In this document: piece by piece, positions 61,810-64,000 of the stretch | Position numbering within the stretch: the stretch's first letter is position 1 | Layout: every line of letters starts with the position of its first letter | Origin: Actinacidiphila glaucinigra | GTDB lineage: Bacteria > Actinomycetota > Actinomycetes > Streptomycetales > Streptomycetaceae | Direction: 5' to 3' | Assembly (NCBI RefSeq): GCF_900188405.1 | Contig: NZ_FZOF01000012.1 | Coordinates: 62,001 to 126,000 of the forward strand | Length of the DNA stretch: 64,000 nt | Notes under the pieces: generated by a model | Databases searched by the model: none | What the model saw: only the letters and a program-made list of their open reading frames with translations | Told to the model about the DNA's origin: nothing | Made by a program: the position numbers and the translations under genes

Positions 61810-62430
61810 CTACCGCTTCGGCCGTACGGCGACGCCCGCGCGGCGGTAGGCGCCGTACGACATGGCGTCGTTCCCGTCGAGCAGGATCACGTACGCACCG
61901 CCCCGCGACCAACGGACGTGCCGGGTGGCGTCGATGTCCTGGTACGGCCAGGGGCCCGCGGGTTCCGGCTCCCCGAGGCGGTCGCGCAGCAGCGCCGCCA
62001 TCCGCAGGTACTCGGCGTCGTAGTCCGCTTCAGTCGCCTCGCCCCGCACGTCGGGGCGGCTGTGCCAGGGCCCGAACTCGTTGTCCCACGCGGCCGGGTC
62101 CTCGGGGTCGGCGAAGTACGCGAAGGGGTGCAGGACGTAGCTGCCCGCACCGCACCCGGTGTGGGCGCACACCGCGTCGGGGGAGCCGTCGTCCACGCAG
62201 CCGGGAGGATCGCCGAGCTCCAGCCACCAGTCGTCGGCGCCCTCCTCGCGCCCGGGGAGGAACTGGACCTCCCACCAGCCGATGTCAGGGCCCTCCTCCT
62301 CGTCCTCCGGGACCTCCCAGCCGTTGGCCACGAACGCGTCCTCGACCGCCCGCCGGCTCCACGGCAGGCCGGCCAGCGCGACCATCCGGTCGGCGAAGTC
62401 GCCGTCGGCCGCCAAGAGTTGCATCGCCAT
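61810..62430 (-). CDS. paralogous Cys-containing protein 1 (possible immunity protein)
   Basis: 206 residues from ATG 62430. Parallels the downstream protein along its length (DGDFADRMVALAGLPWS, WWLELGDPPGCVDDG, AVCAHTGCGAGS, EYLRMAALLRDRLGEPEPAGP, WSRGGAYVILLDGNDAMSYG). It is a tandem duplication that has diverged considerably. Divergent from the GNAT gene with only 37 bases between the start codons. Confidence 0.72.
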   Translation of the reverse strand: MAMQLLAADGDFADRMVALAGLPWSRRAVEDAFVANGWEVPEDEEEGPDIGWWEVQFLPGREEGADDWWLELGDPPGCVDDGSPDAVCAHTGCGAGSYVLHPFAYFADPEDPAAWDNEFGPWHSRPDVRGEATEADYDAEYLRMAALLRDRLGEPEPAGPWPYQDIDATRHVRWSRGGAYVILLDGNDAMSYGAYRRAGVAVRPKR

Positions 62431-62467
62431 GGCGCACGACCCTAACGCCCCGCCTAGGCTGCCCCTC

Positions 62468-63229
62468 ATGACCGGACCGGAACTGCGGCGGATCCGCGCC
62501 TTCGTCGCCGCCTTCGCCCGTCGCCAGGCCGCGCGCACCGTCGAGCTCCCCGGCGGCTTCGCCGTCCTCGACGACGCCTACGCGCACTCGCACGGCAACA
62601 ACCACGTGGTCGTCGACGGCGGCATGGACCCCGAGGCGCTGCCCGCCCTCGCCGACAAAGCGCTCGGCCACCTCGCGCACCGGGCCGTCACCGTGCTCGA
62701 CGACGCGACGGGCACCGCCTGCGCGGGGCCCATGGTGCGCGCGGGCTACAGCCACTCCGCCGAGGTCGTCATGCTGCACACCGGCCCGGTCCCGGACGGC
62801 GGCCCCGCGGAGGAAGTGGACCTCGGCGCCTTCCGTGAACCCCTCGCCCGGCGCTGGCGCGGCTTCCTCCCGGAGGCCGGTGAGGAGGTCGTCCGCCAGC
62901 TCGTCGACCGCCGCGAGGTCCGTCACCGCGGCGCGGACGTCGTCCGTTTCATCGGCGCGCGGACGCCCGAGGGCGACGTCGCGTCCTGGGCGGACCTCTA
63001 CATGGACCGCGCGTCGGGCACCGCCCAGGTCGAGGACCTCATCACCGCCGAGGCCCACCTCGGGCACGGCTACGCGGACGCCGTCCTGTCCACGGCCCTG
63101 CGCCAGGCCGTCGACGCCGGCTGCGCCACCCGCTTCCTGGTGGCCGACGCGGACGACTGGCCCCGGCACTGGTACGGCCGCCGCGGCTTCACCGTCGTCG
63201 GCCGCTTCCACAGCTTCGGACGCGGCTGA
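62468..63229 (+). CDS. GNAT-family N-acetyltransferase
   Basis: 253 residues. The C-terminal half has the acetyl-CoA-binding region (LITAEAHLGHGYADAVLSTALRQAVDAGC, then WYGRRGFTVVGRFHSFGRG). The N-terminal half (GGFAVLDDAYAHSHGNNHVVV) is a second, degenerate GNAT-like repeat. Substrate unknown. ATG 62468. Confidence 0.87.
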   Translation: MTGPELRRIRAFVAAFARRQAARTVELPGGFAVLDDAYAHSHGNNHVVVDGGMDPEALPALADKALGHLAHRAVTVLDDATGTACAGPMVRAGYSHSAEVVMLHTGPVPDGGPAEEVDLGAFREPLARRWRGFLPEAGEEVVRQLVDRREVRHRGADVVRFIGARTPEGDVASWADLYMDRASGTAQVEDLITAEAHLGHGYADAVLSTALRQAVDAGCATRFLVADADDWPRHWYGRRGFTVVGRFHSFGRG

Positions 63230-63284
63230 CGGTGCCGTTCCGCGGTCTCGTGGACGCGGAGAGTGCGGGGGTGGACGCGGATGA

Positions 63285-63660
63285 ACAGCTGTCCGCCGCT
63301 CGACGACGAGACGATCGGGTACGAGTCGCGGCACGGCTGGAGCGACAGGAGAAGCCGCGGCGGAAACCCACAGGGCTGTCCGGCTTCGTGCTCTGCGAGG
63401 CGGCCCCGAGGACGGGCGCCGGCGGCCCCGAGGACGACCGTTGGCGATGAGAGGGCAGTTGCAGGCCCTGCTCGCCGTGGGCCTGCTGCGCAACGTCTCC
63501 GTCCAGGTGCTGCGGCGCTCAGCGGTTCGCCGGTGCTCCTGGAGACGCGGGAGCGCGAATACCCCGCCTATGCAGAGCGCGCGGGAGACCAGCGCCCTCT
63601 ACGGCGACGACCACGGAGGCAACCGCGTCGAGCGCCCGGACGGAGTTCCTCCGCGGCGTG
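63285..63660 (+). pseudogene. decayed XRE-family DUF5753 regulator
   Basis: Plus-strand fragments in several frames align with the middle and end of DUF5753 proteins: VAARLERQEKPRRKPTG and FVLCEAAP...GGPED in one frame, MRGQLQALLAVGLLRNVSVQVL in a second (from about 63447), LETREREYPAYAE and TSALYGDDHG in further frames. The N-terminal HTH is missing. At least two frameshifts. No intact gene in 63230-63712. Confidence 0.7.
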
Positions 63661-63712
63661 GGACGGGACGCGGCGCCCCCCTCCGAACAGTGCGCCGCGT
63701 CCCGCCGGTCCG

Positions 63713-64000
63713 TCACGACGCGGTGTCCGCCTCCGCCGCGTCCGGGAGCGCGCCGGTGCGGGCGACGCCCGCGTACCAGAGGGCGCTGGACTTCGGGATG
63801 CGCTCCTGGGTCTCGTAGTCGACGTAGACCGCGCCGAAGCGCTTGTCGTACCCGTACGCCCACTCGAAGTTGTCCATCAGCGACCACAGGAAGTAGCCCC
63901 GCACGTCGGCGCCGTCGTGCATGGCGCGGTGGACCGCCTCCAGGTGGACGCGCAGGTACTCCACCCGCTCGGGGTCGTGCACGGCGCCGTCGGCGCCCAC
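63713..64000 (-). CDS. GH1 beta-glucosidase (C-terminal part; start beyond window)
   Basis: Last 95 residues of a GH1 enzyme: DPERVEYLRVHLEAVHRAM, then GYFLWSLMDNFEWAYGY with the aglycone-site NFEWA, and RFGAVYVDYETQERIPKSSALWY. Cytosolic enzymes of this type hydrolyse cellobiose and related beta-glucosides. The nucleophile (TENG) lies outside the window. Confidence 0.93.
   Translation of the reverse strand: MGADGAVHDPERVEYLRVHLEAVHRAMHDGADVRGYFLWSLMDNFEWAYGYDKRFGAVYVDYETQERIPKSSALWYAGVARTGALPDAAEADTAS

Overview
The window is high-GC actinobacterial chromosome and almost certainly Streptomyces. The evidence is the strong G/C bias at third codon positions, the cslA-glxA-cslZ tip-glycan locus, an NsdA/NsdB-like regulator, GAF-ANTAR, SpoIIE-type and GGDEF/EAL regulators, frequent GTG/TTG starts, and Tat and LAXTG surface proteins. 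No insertion sequence, integrase, rRNA or CRISPR array was seen. Three identical tRNA-Lys(CUU) genes lie within about 14.3 kb.

Layout. 0-8.8 kb: the 3' part of an ABC-2 exporter operon, a class A PBP, a guanidinium exporter behind a guanidine-III riboswitch, a GroES-like protein, a peroxiredoxin, a sortase with a repeat-rich wall protein, and a HAD phosphatase. 8.8-15.4 kb: a minus-strand phosphonate cluster (PhnS/T/U/V-type importer, PhnX-like hydrolase, FAD oxidase, GntR/UTRA regulator). 15.5-22.3 kb: secreted proteins, a ROK regulator divergent from a Gfo/Idh/MocA oxidoreductase, and a partner-switching pair plus an ANTAR regulator. 22.4-27.2 kb: cslZ, glxA and cslA. 27.6-31.7 kb: a PAS/GAF/PP2C phosphatase, then two inverted tRNA-Lys genes. 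The tRNAs enclose a TrmB/LuxR-type regulator and a divergent 49-codon gene for a secreted peptide with a duplicated DIVW motif. 31.8-37.5 kb: an IclR regulator, an ectoine-type amino acid importer and an aldehyde dehydrogenase.

37.5-44.2 kb: a decayed gene, a luciferase-like oxidoreductase, a GGDEF-EAL protein, tandem secreted metalloproteases and the third tRNA-Lys. 44.2-49.3 kb: a minus-strand operon with an SF1 helicase, an unknown protein and a PD-(D/E)XK nuclease that has a Cas4/AddB-like four-cysteine pattern. 49.4-56.5 kb: a PAP2 protein, a TetR regulator, small secreted proteins (one very tyrosine-rich), a two-component system and a spermidine-synthase-like protein. 56.5-62.4 kb: an NsdA-like regulator and a polymorphic-toxin locus (WXG100-like N-terminus, GH-E nuclease C-terminus, SUFU-type immunity protein, a tandem pair of Cys-containing paralogues). 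62.5-64 kb: a GNAT, a decayed DUF5753 regulator and the 3' end of a GH1 beta-glucosidase.

The best candidates for something undescribed are the DIVW peptide/regulator module between the inverted tRNA genes (29.9-31.5 kb), the Fe-S nuclease/helicase operon (44.9-49.3 kb) and the tyrosine-rich secreted peptide (52.6 kb). Functions are inferred from motifs and recalled family features; no database search was possible.
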